Positions 1 to 8,055 of a stretch of DNA of 64,000 bases are shown piece by piece. The notes below the pieces were generated by a model that ran no database searches, was not told the DNA's origin, and saw only the letters and a program-made list of their open reading frames with translations. How positions within the stretch are numbered: position 1 is the stretch's first letter; each line of letters opens with the position of its first letter. Source of the DNA: Bradyrhizobium erythrophlei (GTDB lineage: Bacteria; Pseudomonadota; Alphaproteobacteria; Rhizobiales; Xanthobacteraceae); assembly GCF_900142985.1 (NCBI RefSeq), contig NZ_LT670849.1:6340501-6404500 (forward strand), given 5' to 3'. A program made the translations under genes and the position numbers.

Positions 1-464
1 CTGAGCGTCGCCAATAGCTGGTCGATAGCTCGGGCGTTTTCTACGGCCTCGCCGTGGTCGGGTATGGGAAAATCATCATCCAGTGCTTCCGTGGCCTTCG
101 TCTTTAGCGACCGCAGCAGATCAATCCATTTGTAACGCGCGATCGCCATCAGCCAGACTTCGAATGAGCGCGAAGGATCGTATGTATGTCGCTTTAGGTG
201 GATAGCGACCAGAACTTCCTGAACAGTGTCGTCAATCATCGCCTGGGGCAGGCGTCGCGCATAGTAGGAGCGCAAGCGGATAGCAACCTGAGACAGCAGG
301 CGATGGTACGCCTGCGAGTTCCCATTTTGAGCGGCAGCCATCATGGCGTCCCAGGGCCTCCAGCTTCCTTCCGAAGCGGACTTGTTCCCGAGAAGGTCAT
401 CATCTACCGCGCTCGGACCCTGATGCCGGAGCGCAACTACCGTGCTTGCCAAGGACCTCTCCAT
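1..464 (-). CDS. ECF-type sigma-70 factor, C-terminus beyond window start
   Basis: About 154 codons are visible on the minus strand. The frame opens at ATG 464 and an in-frame TAA lies just upstream; an internal ATG-ATG near 347 is an alternative start. The product has a sigma region 2 core: a DDTVQEVLVAIH stretch (core RNA polymerase contact), then YDPSRSFEVWLMAIARYKWIDLLR, corresponding to the -10 recognition helix, here given as two adjoining motifs YDPSRSFEVW and LMAIARYKWIDLLR. The visible part ends in AIDQLLATLS, where region 4 should begin, so the -35-binding helix lies outside. It is probably an extracytoplasmic-function sigma factor; its anti-sigma partner cannot be seen. Confidence 0.8.
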   Translation of the reverse strand, partial: MERSLASTVVALRHQGPSAVDDDLLGNKSASEGSWRPWDAMMAAAQNGNSQAYHRLLSQVAIRLRSYYARRLPQAMIDDTVQEVLVAIHLKRHTYDPSRSFEVWLMAIARYKWIDLLRSLKTKATEALDDDFPIPDHGEAVENARAIDQLLATL

Positions 465-851
465 CCGAGGGTGTTACATGTAGTTCGGACGAGGAGGCTT
501 AATAGTTACAATCGACGGTCGACGAAGGAGGCATCATGGCCGTAGGGAACACAGACTAGGTTATTTGCACGCGATGCGCGCTAACCGGTCGATCGCAACT
601 GCGGACAGTAAATAGACGCATTCGGATAGTGCTCACCGGCTTTTGCGCGCTCAGCACGGTCACTCGTTTTCCAGCTCACAGAAATGTGCAGCACTTGCTA
701 GTGGCCGCTGGTACAATATAGAACGAATGATCTAAAACAAGGCGACCGAAGTCAAATAGACGAGCCACATCTTGCAGTCCTCGGTCGCTTTTCTCGTGGC
801 ATAAGGCAATCGAAGCCGCCAGAATAACTTCATTCGTATGAGAGTCCTGTT
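465..851. other. Intergenic region between divergent genes
   Basis: This 387-bp gap separates the minus-strand sigma factor from the plus-strand small gene at 852. I see no convincing longer gene, terminator or repeat. A strong ribosome-binding-like AAGGAGG at about 524-530 precedes ATG 536, but that frame closes after seven codons at TAG 557-559. Confidence 0.5.
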
Positions 852-1091
852 ATGGAAGAGGGCGTTAGCAAGTCCAGGCACCTAAATATGCGCCGAGCCG
901 TGAAGAAAGAAACCCAATGCTCGGGTGACAGGCTGATTTGGGACAAACTCGCAACAGAAGCCCTGGAGCTTGCCCGGGTAACGCCCCCTGGTCCAGAGCG
1001 TAACGAGGCACTCAAATTGGCGGGCCTGCTTCGGTCTACTGCCGACGCGCGGGGATTGGTCTTTGCGACGCGGGGGAGGCCGCGAAAGTAA
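852..1091 (+). CDS. Small conserved-type hypothetical protein
   Basis: A 79-residue basic protein starting at ATG 852; ATG 888 is a possible later start. The body, LATEALELARVTPPGPERNEALKLAGLLRSTA, resembles a group of short rhizobial proteins with an R/P-x-G-x-R-x-A/E-L-x-K helix, for which I know no function. The C-terminus is basic (RGRPRK). The gene ends 37 bp before the DehI-like gene in the same direction, so the two may be cotranscribed. The family resemblance is from memory and is uncertain. Confidence 0.55.
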   Translation: MEEGVSKSRHLNMRRAVKKETQCSGDRLIWDKLATEALELARVTPPGPERNEALKLAGLLRSTADARGLVFATRGRPRK

Positions 1092-1128
1092 GCGCGCCGC
1101 AACTTATTCTCGAAGGACCACAAACGAC

Positions 1129-1977
1129 ATGCTCAGCGCTTCTGTGCAATTACCCGCCTTGCCCGAAATCCGCGTGGAAGACGCTTCCCCCGCGCTCGAC
1201 CGCATCTATTCCGACATCAGGCGCGAATCGGGCACGCCGCTCGTCAATCTCATCTACCGGCACCTAGCGACCATTCCTGGTGGCCTCGAATGGGTGTGGG
1301 GATGCATCCGCATCAATTGGGGGTATCATGGTTTGCAAAGCGCCGCAGCAGCGATGCCGACGGTCGATATCGCGGCGGCCCTTCCAGCCGCCCTCTGGCG
1401 CATCGCCGGCCTCAACGATTCCGATCTCGCTGCGATACGCGCGCTTGTAGCGCAGTATAACCTCACAAACGCCGCCAATATCCTCGCTATCACTGCGCTG
1501 GCACATGTCGCGCGCAACCCCGCTTGCTGGTCGGACGGCGTCGTCTTGCAATGGACGGAGACTCAGGACGAGCCGCCGGTCGCCGCGCCTTCGCCCCTTC
1601 CGAAACTTGATGAACTCTCCGCTGACATGGCCAGTCTCGTTTACTTCGTGAACGGCCTGGGTGAGGAAGCGCAGCCGACGATGGTCGCGAGCCTGTTTCG
1701 GGAATTGACGTTGTGGCCGGGCAGCCTTGCCGTTACCGCGGCGCTCCTGACGCCGCTGGCGCAATCTGGTGAACTGGCCCGCCTGCGCCAGCAAACGACA
1801 CAGGTTGCCGAAACCATCGCCAGCCAATTGATATCGTCTTCGAGAATTGGCTTTCCGCCGCCACCTCCAGCGGCGCGAGAGGCAGTGCTCAATGCGCTGG
1901 ATCTTTTCAGGACGACCCTGATCGCCAAGCTGCTACCGGTCGGGCAGATCCTGTCACGAGCGCTCGCGCCGGCTTGA
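1129..1977 (+). CDS. DehI-family halocarboxylic acid dehalogenase-like protein
   Basis: A 282-residue protein; ATG 1129 is chosen because the frame upstream of it overlaps the preceding gene. It resembles group I (DehI) 2-haloacid dehalogenases, which hydrolyse D- and L-2-haloacids by direct water attack. Both halves of the pseudo-repeat are visible: VNLIYRHLATIPGGLEWVWG near the N-terminus with YNLTNAANILAITALAHV after it, then a second PLPKLDELSADMASLVYFVN and ELTLWPGSLAVTAALLTPLA block. Length matches the DehI family (about 280-300). No haloacid permease or DehR-type regulator is adjacent, so the true substrate is open. Confidence 0.7.
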   Translation: MLSASVQLPALPEIRVEDASPALDRIYSDIRRESGTPLVNLIYRHLATIPGGLEWVWGCIRINWGYHGLQSAAAAMPTVDIAAALPAALWRIAGLNDSDLAAIRALVAQYNLTNAANILAITALAHVARNPACWSDGVVLQWTETQDEPPVAAPSPLPKLDELSADMASLVYFVNGLGEEAQPTMVASLFRELTLWPGSLAVTAALLTPLAQSGELARLRQQTTQVAETIASQLISSSRIGFPPPPPAAREAVLNALDLFRTTLIAKLLPVGQILSRALAPA

Positions 1978-2454
1978 GCCGGAAGACTATGCGAAGTGAG
2001 ACGCTATTAGAGCTTGCGTTGAGGCTCGGTCTTATGGCTCGGGCCGCCTTCATCGATTCCAGGACAGATCTTACGGGACGTAAAGTTTTGGGTCGGGCCA
2101 TTCCGAAGCACCTACACCGTAAGAAATCCGACTCCATCTTTGCAGATGGAGTCGGAAGTCAGGCCTTTTAGGGTGAAAGGCTATGCTGCCTCGACCGGGG
2201 GGCGGAAGGTTGAAGCCGCTTGACGGCAGCTCGCGAAGCGCGAGGCCATGCTAGTGAATTCGTTCAGTATGTCCGAAAAGTTACAGGCCTGTTGAACGGG
2301 GTCCGACATTCCAGATTGCGGTCGTCGACCGGCGACGATCACGTCGTCGCAAGACTTGACCGGGCGCGAGCCAGATCTCGTGCGAGCGACGTGCCACGAA
2401 GCGGCGACGAAAAAAGGCGGCAATACCGGCCGCCTTTCTTGCATCGAAAGTCCA
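1978..2454. other. Intergenic region with a strong hairpin
   Basis: A 477-bp gap between two convergent genes. It contains the 13-bp perfect stem at 2127-2156, listed separately. Short open frames here lack ribosome-binding sites and family signatures. I see nothing else. Confidence 0.5.
2127..2156. terminator. Perfect 13-bp hairpin, possible terminator
   Basis: TCCGACTCCATCT (2127-2139) pairs fully with AGATGGAGTCGGA (2144-2156) around a TTGC loop. The downstream plus-strand sequence is AGTCAGGCCTTTT, so the T-tract is short and displaced. It lies 150 bp after the DehI-like stop and 300 bp from the convergent glycine-rich gene. A weak terminator or an RNA-stability hairpin is possible. Confidence 0.45.
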
Positions 2455-2913
2455 TCAACCGCATACTTGAACTGGCCGCAGGCGCCAGCCATGCGTGGTG
2501 TGCACACGTCGCTCAGCTAAATGGCAGCTACCGCTGTCGTCGTATGCGTCGCTTGAGGCGTACGGGTAGTCGTAACTGTAGTCGTCATAATAGTCATACG
2601 GTCCGTAAAAGCCGTAGCCGAGCCCGAAGCGCCGCCGCCCGAAGTCGTGAAATCCGCGGCCGCGAAAACCGCCACCATCGCGGAATCCGCCACCGAGGCT
2701 GGCGCCACGAAAGCCTCCACCGTGGATGCCTCCGCCACCAAACCCGCCACCGCCAAAGCCGCCCCCATGAAAGCCGCCACCGCCAAAGCCGCCACCGCCT
2801 CCATGGCCACCTCCGCCCCCGCCACCTCCGCCCCCGCGCGCGAACGCCACCGTGGGCGAAACGAGGGCCATGGATGTAACCGCCAACAGTGCGATCATTG
2901 TCTTCCGCAACAT
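2455..2913 (-). CDS. Secreted glycine-rich protein
   Basis: 152 residues from ATG 2913, chosen because AGGGAG lies 7 nt upstream; ATG 2919 is too close to it. An N-terminal signal peptide (LRKTMIALLAVTSMALVSPTVAFA) is followed by a run of ten glycines and GGGF/GGGFHGGGF repeats over roughly residues 25-85. Next come an Arg/Phe-rich part, a Tyr/Asp-rich stretch (YGPYDYYDDYSYDYPY), and a C-terminal tail with two cysteines (SCHLAERRV, RPVQVCG). Such proteins are common in Bradyrhizobium and their role is not established. A cell-surface or periplasmic location is likely. Confidence 0.75.
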   Translation of the reverse strand: MLRKTMIALLAVTSMALVSPTVAFARGGGGGGGGGGHGGGGGFGGGGFHGGGFGGGGFGGGGIHGGGFRGASLGGGFRDGGGFRGRGFHDFGRRRFGLGYGFYGPYDYYDDYSYDYPYASSDAYDDSGSCHLAERRVHTTHGWRLRPVQVCG

Positions 2914-3335
2914 AAGCATTCTCCCTAGTAGATAACGCAGCCAATTCGGGACTGCTCCTCGCACGTGGGAATCGTTTTGGAAAATCGCTATCGGCTTCGA
3001 CGCATCGGTTACTCAACTCTCCGCGAAAATGAGTGAAGCGTTGCGCGCGACGTCGTTATCGCTTGGCAAAGTTTCTTAGAACGGTCGCTCTAAAACAGCT
3101 CGGTCAAGTTTTTCCGCCAACGGTCAGTTTTGCACTGTCGCCATTTGCGCGCGCGATATGGCGACCCGTCGGCCGCGTGATTTGCAAGCCATGCATCAGG
3201 CAGTCGCCCAATCACATCGGCTTGACTTGGTAACCGCAACGACCGGTTGGCACGAACTCACATTATAGGCGCAGGAAGTCAGTTGCCAGCGAACTCGCAA
3301 CTAAGCGCTACGTGCCCGTAATACGGAGAATATCG
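2914..3335. other. Intergenic region between divergent secreted-protein genes
   Basis: A 422-bp gap that must carry the promoters of the minus-strand glycine-rich gene and the plus-strand small secreted gene. I see no gene, repeat or strong hairpin. Promoter boxes cannot be assigned with confidence. Confidence 0.5.
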
Positions 3336-3656
3336 ATGATCAAAATAAAACGTCTCGCTGCGATCGCTATTTTGTCGTCGGCAATCGCAAACCATGCTCT
3401 GGCGCAGGAGGTTCCCGAAGAGCCTCGCGCTCAGCCGCAAGAGTCTTGCGGAAGGAACCCAGGTATCGGACCAGAATCTTCAGAGCGATTTATCGGCACA
3501 CTGGAAAATTCAACGGTGTGGCGTGCTCCGGTCGGCCACTGTCAGCCACGCGCGGCCGATATTCTCAAATCGACGCCAAAGTCAGAGGACACTGCAAGCC
3601 TTGAGAGGGAAAACGCCATCGTTGACAGCAAGATAGGCATCTGTCGCGGATGCTGA
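3336..3656 (+). CDS. Small secreted hypothetical protein
   Basis: 106 residues from ATG 3336, with CGGAGAA about 8 nt upstream. The N-terminus IKIKRLAAIAILSSAIANHALAQE is a typical signal peptide with an ALA-Q cleavage site. The mature part is hydrophilic and holds four cysteines (ESCGRNPG, GHCQPRAA, and CRGC at the C-terminus), consistent with a disulfide-bonded periplasmic protein. I do not recognise a family. The hairpin terminator at 3767-3805 follows. Confidence 0.55.
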   Translation: MIKIKRLAAIAILSSAIANHALAQEVPEEPRAQPQESCGRNPGIGPESSERFIGTLENSTVWRAPVGHCQPRAADILKSTPKSEDTASLERENAIVDSKIGICRGC

Positions 3657-3766
3657 AACCGATGCAAAGACCGATGTTGAGCGAAGGGAGCCACAAAGAG
3701 GGATGAGACGATGAAGGCCGACTTCTTCGTCCATCGGCGAGTAGAGTAGTGGTGCTTGCTCGTCGT

Positions 3767-3805
3767 AGCAGGCTCGTTCGCGGCCGAACGAGCCTGCTTG
3801 CTTTT
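3767..3805 (+). terminator. Rho-independent terminator, 14-bp perfect stem
   Basis: AGCAGGCTCGTTCG (3767-3780) pairs with CGAACGAGCCTGCT (3785-3798) around a CGGC tetraloop, followed by TGCTTTTTG. It should end transcripts from the secreted-protein gene at 3336 and insulate the membrane-protein gene at 3906. Confidence 0.8.
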
Positions 3806-3905
3806 TGTTGGTGAACAAGTGGCGGTTACAGGTCGAAGACGCACTCGAATCGCTTCCTCTGGACGCAGCATCGCTTCACGTCGCGCTATCCGAGGAGGAG
3901 TCGCC

Positions 3906-4220
3906 ATGAACCGAGTGATGAAGGAATTGGGCTGGCACGATCCGCTGTCCAGCGCGAGAACTTTGGGGATTGGATCTGACGCCATCATCACCGTGTTGTT
4001 GGTCCTGCTGGTCGGAACGATCGTACTCGCCTATTTCGGATGGTCTTCCGCCGCAAGAACGGATGTCCCTCTTGCTGGATACGTCGCAATGGCGATCGGC
4101 GTGTTGGTTTCCATTGCCGTCGGAAGCGGATTGATGGCGCTGGTCTTCTACAGCAGTCGGGCCGGCTATGATGAACCGGCCAAGCTGATCACCTCGGAGA
4201 GCGACAAGACGCTGGAATAG
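3906..4220 (+). CDS. Small two-TM membrane protein, hypothetical
   Basis: 104 residues from ATG 3906, preceded by GAGGAGG, which fixes the start. Two hydrophobic segments are visible: IITVLLVLLVGTIVLAYFGW (around residues 27-46) and YVAMAIGVLVSIAVGSGLMALVF (around 58-80). The tail is short and acidic (SESDKTLE). The topology suggests an inner-membrane hairpin. I do not recognise the family. It is isolated from other genes by the upstream terminator. Confidence 0.65.
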   Translation: MNRVMKELGWHDPLSSARTLGIGSDAIITVLLVLLVGTIVLAYFGWSSAARTDVPLAGYVAMAIGVLVSIAVGSGLMALVFYSSRAGYDEPAKLITSESDKTLE

Positions 4221-4362
4221 GTCGGCGGACTAACGCGCCCCGCCCAAGCGCCTTAGTGGCTAGCGCGCCGCAGCCAATGTAGCGCTGCGTTACAGTTTAT
4301 GCGAGGCTATGACTAGCTTCGATTGGCCGTAGCCGATCTAACTCAAGAAAATAGGACTACAC

Positions 4363-5040
4363 TTGCAAGATATTCTAAACGGCATTTGGCGCGAGCTCTC
4401 GGAGCGACGCGACCGAGGTGTTTTACCGGACTATATCGCGCCGTTGGCCAAAGTAGACCCGAAGAAGTTTGGAATTGCCGTCGCCTCGAACGACGGCACG
4501 GTGACGACTGCGGGAAATGCCGATGAAGCATTTTCGGTGCAGAGCATATCAAAGGTGTTTGCGCTCACGTTGGCGCTCGGCAAAGTAGGAGATTCGCTAT
4601 GGGGACGAGTGGGACGCGAGCCGTCAGGAAATCGTTTTAACTCGATCGTTCAATTGGAGCTTGAAAACGGCGTCCCTCGAAATCCGTTCATCAACGCCGG
4701 CGCAATCGTCGTTTGCGACGTTCTGCTCGCGTGCCATCAGCCCAAAGAAGTCATTGGAGAAACGTTGAGGTTCGTTCGTTTCCTGGCCGGTGCCGAGCGC
4801 GCCAGACGGGTGAATGCTCTGATGCTGACTTGTGGTCACTACGACGAATCGGGTGATTTTGCTTTTCGGGTCGGCATCCCGGGCAAGAGCGGCGTGGGAG
4901 GAGGCATATTGGCGATCGTCCCCGGCGTTGCTTCGATCGCCGTGTGGTCACCCGGCTTGAACGAGCACGGAAATTCGAAGTTGGGATCGGTCGCGCTTCA
5001 AATGCTCGCGGAAAAAATGAACTGGTCGGTATTTAGATGA
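4363..5040 (+). pseudogene. glsA: Glutaminase with large internal deletion, probably inactive
   Basis: The 225-residue frame starts at TTG 4363; no ATG exists between it and an in-frame TAA at 4339. Sequence is clearly class A serine-dependent glutaminase (glutamine to glutamate plus ammonia): [12 protein letters not shown] with the nucleophile Ser and Lys, NPFINAGAI, then [31 protein letters not shown]. Family members are about 305-310 residues. Here [11 protein letters not shown] jumps directly to [10 protein letters not shown], so roughly 80 residues are missing in frame. In known glutaminases that segment holds the active-site Glu161 and Asn168 and Tyr192, so activity is unlikely. The rest of the frame is intact, suggesting a recent deletion. 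Confidence 0.85.
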
Positions 5041-5094
5041 GAGCTCGACGTCGATACACAATGCAATTGCCGCAATAACGAGCTCAAACATCGA

Positions 5095-5126
5095 ACTGTC
5101 CTTACACATTCGGTACGCAGGACAGT
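5095..5126 (+). terminator. Possible terminator hairpin after the glutaminase remnant
   Basis: ACTGTCCT (5095-5102) and AGGACAGT (5119-5126) form an 8-bp stem with a 16-nt loop. It lies 55 bp downstream of the glutaminase stop. There is no clear T-tract after it, so the assignment is weak. Confidence 0.35.
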
Positions 5127-5298
5127 CGCAAAATATATGGGTTTTCAAAAGGACACGGCGCGGGGCTTCCGCGCTCTATTTTGCCGCCTCCGATTTTGCC
5201 GGGCGGCGGATTCCTATGACACGTCTATAATCGGATATGTGATCCACGCTCGCATTCCTATGCCCCGATGCGCATCTCCTGGGCAAAGGAACAGAGCC

Positions 5299-5520
5299 AT
5301 GTTGACGAAAAATATCGCCCTTGCGGCATCGATAACGATGCTGGCTGCAATCTCGGGGCTTGCACCTGCTAGCGCGGCCGGACCGCACACCCGGGATTGG
5401 CCCGCGGTGATCCGCCTCTCGGAGCAGCAACTGCGGCACGCCTTCAATGCTTCCTATCCGGCGACGCAGACAGTGACCAATGCATACCGTTATCATGGTG
5501 GGCCGAAATCGAACGATTGA
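5299..5520 (+). CDS. Small secreted hypothetical protein
   Basis: 73 residues from ATG 5299, with AAAGGA about 10 nt upstream. The N-terminus LTKNIALAASITMLAAISGLAPASA is a signal peptide ending in ASA-A. The mature peptide of about 45 residues has no cysteines and carries SEQQLRHAFNASYPATQTVTNAYRYHGG, given here only as the two parts SEQQLRHAFNASYPA and TNAYRYHGGPKSND. I recognise no family. It probably acts in the periplasm. Confidence 0.5.
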   Translation: MLTKNIALAASITMLAAISGLAPASAAGPHTRDWPAVIRLSEQQLRHAFNASYPATQTVTNAYRYHGGPKSND

Positions 5521-5831
5521 CGTTCGCTGGCGTGGTCTGTGCCAAATGGGCAAACTGACATCCCCGGATAAGCGCGCGCTGGCGCCGAGCCGGCCCGGCA
5601 CTGCCGTAGACTGTTCGTCTAACAGGCAGGTGACGTATGCGCAGCGCCGGCCGCGCTGACGACAGGCATTGTCTCCGACTCTCGCGCGCCGGAGAAAGCG
5701 CGACAGTGCGCTCGTGCGTTTACCTTGTTAGCAAGCCGGCGTATCAATTTTTCGATTGTGGTGTACGCTCATCGGCATGCAAGTCGATGTTCGAATTGCA
5801 TTGAACCAATTGTGGGACAACGGAGGGTAAC
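5521..5831. other. Intergenic region, nothing recognised
   Basis: A 311-bp gap between two small plus-strand genes. I see no gene, strong hairpin or repeat. The final 60 bp probably carry the promoter of the lysine-rich peptide gene. Confidence 0.45.
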
Positions 5832-5891
5832 ATGGCCAAGAAAGCGAAGAAGGCGAAAGCAAAGAAGAAAAAGACCGCCAAGAAGAAGTAG
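5832..5891 (+). CDS. Lysine/alanine-rich 19-residue peptide
   Basis: The product is MAKKAKKAKAKKKKTAKKK. ATG 5832 follows CGGAGGG at a spacing of about 5 nt, a strong ribosome-binding site, and the frame ends in TAG. Thirteen of 19 residues are lysine, with an AKK repeat like histone H1/HU-type basic tails. It could bind nucleic acid or acidic partners in the cytoplasm, but no function is known to me. It lies upstream of the DUF2312 (GapR-like) gene, also a nucleoid protein, though a candidate terminator separates them. Confidence 0.6.
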   Translation: MAKKAKKAKAKKKKTAKKK

Positions 5892-6234
5892 GTCTTCGGC
5901 AACACTGCCGAAGCACATCAAAAGCTGATACGCATCAAGGCGCGTGCGCTTTGCCACCCGCGAGGCCGATTTTGCCGCGGCTTGACGAGGTTCAGCGACC
6001 CAAAATAAACCCAAGCCGGACCGGCTCGCGCGCAAGCGTTGACCGATCCGGCTTTTTCCGTTGAAGACGCCCAACCTGTCTCGCGCGGCCACGCCGTCTC
6101 ACGGGCAGCGACCTGCAACGAACGTCGGCTCGACACTACAGTCCTTTCGGACCTGAACGCTTGCCGGCTTGACGTTAACGCGATGGTTATTTCTTTGCAG
6201 TCATTTTCGCGCTTCCATTTACCAGGGAGGCTCC
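5892..6234. other. Intergenic region before the GapR-like gene
   Basis: A 343-bp gap holding a candidate terminator (6013-6057) and then the presumed promoter of the DUF2312 gene. I see no other gene. Confidence 0.45.
6013..6057 (+). terminator. Candidate terminator after the lysine-rich peptide gene
   Basis: AAGCCGGA (6013-6020) pairs with TCCGGCTT (6047-6054) and the right arm runs into TTTTT. The loop is long (26 nt) but can fold further. The position, 120 bp after the peptide stop, fits. Confidence 0.5.
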
Positions 6235-6504
6235 ATGTCCGACGTCACCATTCCCGGCAGCAAAATTCGCGCGTTCGTCGAACGGATCGAAAATCTAGAC
6301 AACGAAGTGCAGGAACTGAACGAACAGAAGAAGGAAGTGTTTGCGGAAGCCAAGGGCGAAGGGTTTGACGTGAAGATCCTTAAGGAGATCGTCAAACTTC
6401 GAAAGCAAGACCAAGAAGAGCGCGATGAACGCGAGAGTCTGCTCGATCTCTATATGCGCGCCATGGAGCAGGCTGGACCGGAAAAGGTCGCCAAGGCTGC
6501 ATAA
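6235..6504 (+). CDS. gapR: GapR-like DUF2312 nucleoid-associated protein
   Basis: 89 residues, the usual DUF2312 length. ATG 6235 follows AGGGAGG. The N-terminal half is a coiled coil (KIRAFVERIENLDNEVQELNEQKKEVF) and the second half carries the family signature AKGEGFDVKILKEIVKLRK and LLDLYMRAM. In Caulobacter GapR, this family clamps overtwisted, AT-rich DNA ahead of replication and transcription and stimulates gyrase and Topo IV. Several DUF2312 copies can occur in one Bradyrhizobium genome, so this may be a paralogue. A strong terminator follows. Confidence 0.85.
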   Translation: MSDVTIPGSKIRAFVERIENLDNEVQELNEQKKEVFAEAKGEGFDVKILKEIVKLRKQDQEERDERESLLDLYMRAMEQAGPEKVAKAA

Positions 6505-6511
6505 GAAAGTA

Positions 6512-6546
6512 TGGCGGGTTACGCTATCGCGAACCCGCCATTTCTC
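6512..6546 (+). terminator. Terminator of the GapR-like gene
   Basis: TGGCGGGTT (6512-6520) pairs perfectly with AACCCGCCA (6532-6540), followed by TTTCTC. It starts 7 bp after the stop codon. Confidence 0.8.
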
Positions 6547-6570
6547 TACAGGCGGTCGTCAAATTTGTCG

Positions 6571-6825
6571 CTAATCTTGACAAAAGAGAATCTGTCGCGG
6601 CGAAACTCTTGCCGCGTTTGCCACTCGATCAGCCAAACGCCTGGCTAAGGGAGCGCCGCGGAATGAAGCCGCTCGCGCATGATCCTCGCATTCAGCCGCG
6701 TAGGCCTCAGCGACTTGCGCATCCCGCGGCGACAGCAGGCAGGCAATGCGCCGAGCCTGAGCCGCACGCGCCCACCACGCCAAGGTTTCCGACGGTGTCG
6801 CCTTGCTTCCCATGGAATCATCCAT
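6571..6825 (-). CDS. Small hypothetical protein
   Basis: About 84 residues if read from ATG 6825; ATG 6813 is another possible start and neither has a strong ribosome-binding site. The core LAWWARAAQARRIACLLSPRDAQVAEAYAAECEDHA reads as two amphipathic helices. It resembles short rhizobial proteins with an RRIAxxLSPxDAxxAEAYAxECE signature, which I recall only loosely. It is convergent with the GapR-like gene across its terminator. Function unknown. Confidence 0.5.
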   Translation of the reverse strand: MDDSMGSKATPSETLAWWARAAQARRIACLLSPRDAQVAEAYAAECEDHARAASFRGAPLARRLADRVANAARVSPRQILFCQD

Positions 6826-6917
6826 CCACCGACGAGGAAATTGATGAGCCGGCGTCAAAAGTTCAATGCTTGAAAAAAGCCGGAAATCGAGTCCATCCGA
6901 TGATTCTCAATCGTTAA

Positions 6918-7593
6918 CGGCGTCTGTCAGCCAGCCCAATTGGCCTAGACTTCCTATACTTTGGCAGTTTCGGCGCTGTGCGGATCTCCGACGAACTGAA
7001 CGGTGAGACGTGGTGTTTCATTCAACTGATCAGCTTTGGCCACAAATCTCTCGAAAGTGCCGATCGACCCATCACGCATCTCATTGCGATCGAGCGTGTC
7101 TCGCCCGCGGCCGATGGCAAACCTCACCGCGAACATGGATGGGATATGTCCGGTGAGACCGCGCCGCTGCATCTCCTTTTCGACGATCTGACCTGGCAGC
7201 GGCGCTGGATCACCATCGGGATTGGCGATGGTGGCAATGAGATCGGCATGGGGTCTTTGCCCGCGGACGTCGTCGAGGCGGAAATACCCAACGGCCGAGT
7301 TATCGCAGCTACGACGCCGGCCGATTACCTTATCGTGGCCGGGGTATCGAATTGGGGGGGCTATGGGCTTCTCGCGGCCATGGCCTGCCTGCAACCGGAG
7401 AAAGCCTCCGCGTTACTGCGCCATTTTCATCGAGATATGGATCATCGCCTGCTGTCGGCGGCCGTCGAGATTGGGCAGGCTGGTGGATGACAGCCGGGTA
7501 GATAGCCCAGGACGGCCACAAATGAGCGTTGACAGAATTCCCTGGGAACAACATGCGATTCTGCTCGAGGAGATTGCGGCGGTCGTGGCCTGA
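6918..7593 (+). pseudogene. DUF4392 (D-glutamate cyclase-like) remnant, truncated and frameshifted
   Basis: The frame covering 6978-7490 carries the family core THLIAIERVSPAADG, TIGIGDGGNEIGMG and PADYLIVAGVSNWGGYGLLAA. DUF4392 includes mammalian DGLUCY, which converts D-glutamate to 5-oxo-D-proline. The frame stops at 7490, but another plus frame continues with GRLVDDSRVDSPGRPQMSVD and IPWEQHAILLEEIAAVV to a stop at 7593. This matches the family C-terminus (LVDG...SVDGL), so a single-base indel lies near 7470-7485. The N-terminal half of the usual protein is not recognisable upstream; an in-frame TAA at 6915 closes it. It is a decayed gene. Confidence 0.8.
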
Positions 7594-8055
7594 CGAGGCG
7601 ACGGCGGAGCCGGAGTCTCACCAACGTTGACATCTCAGCGTGCGGCGGCGCGCGAATCAACCTTCGCATTCTCGTGGGATTCAGACAGCTAGACAGGCTC
7701 CGCGATAGTTCGGCATTGAAAAGTACCGTTGGCCGCGGTAAAGCACCCCACGTTCTTGGGACAAGTCGGAAGGTCTTGAAAATACTTGCATCTTCGGCGC
7801 CCTCCGAGCGCACCATGACAAAAAGCATATCTGGGAATGCCGCACCGGCTCGCCAAGGGGCAGGTACGGAAAACACGTTGACGCTTGCTCGCAGCCGCTA
7901 GACCGCCGCTGATCCCGGATACGATTGCCAGCGTATCCGGTGCTGCGCTGTCACAACGCCGGCGTATGGGCATGCGCCGGACCGGCTGGGCTGCGACTAG
8001 ACCGTAAAGTTCCCTGAAGCTGTCCGCGTCATGTGGCCATGCTTGCACCGGATGG
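7594..8055. other. Intergenic region, no gene seen
   Basis: A 462-bp gap after the DUF4392 remnant. It contains a 9-bp hairpin, CCGGATACG (7915-7923) with CGTATCCGG (7932-7940), without a T-tract. An open frame at 7674-7901 has no ribosome-binding site or family signature and was not accepted. Confidence 0.5.

Noticed and set aside
1974..2171. 65-codon frame after the DehI-like gene
   Set aside because: Starts with TTG without a ribosome-binding site and runs through the 13-bp hairpin, so it is not convincing as a gene.
4207..4362. ATG start for the glutaminase remnant
   Set aside because: The in-frame TAA at 4339 and absence of ATG before the conserved N-terminus leave only TTG 4363.
7674..7901. 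75-codon frame in the gap after the DUF4392 remnant
   Set aside because: No ribosome-binding site, no hydrophobic or family pattern.
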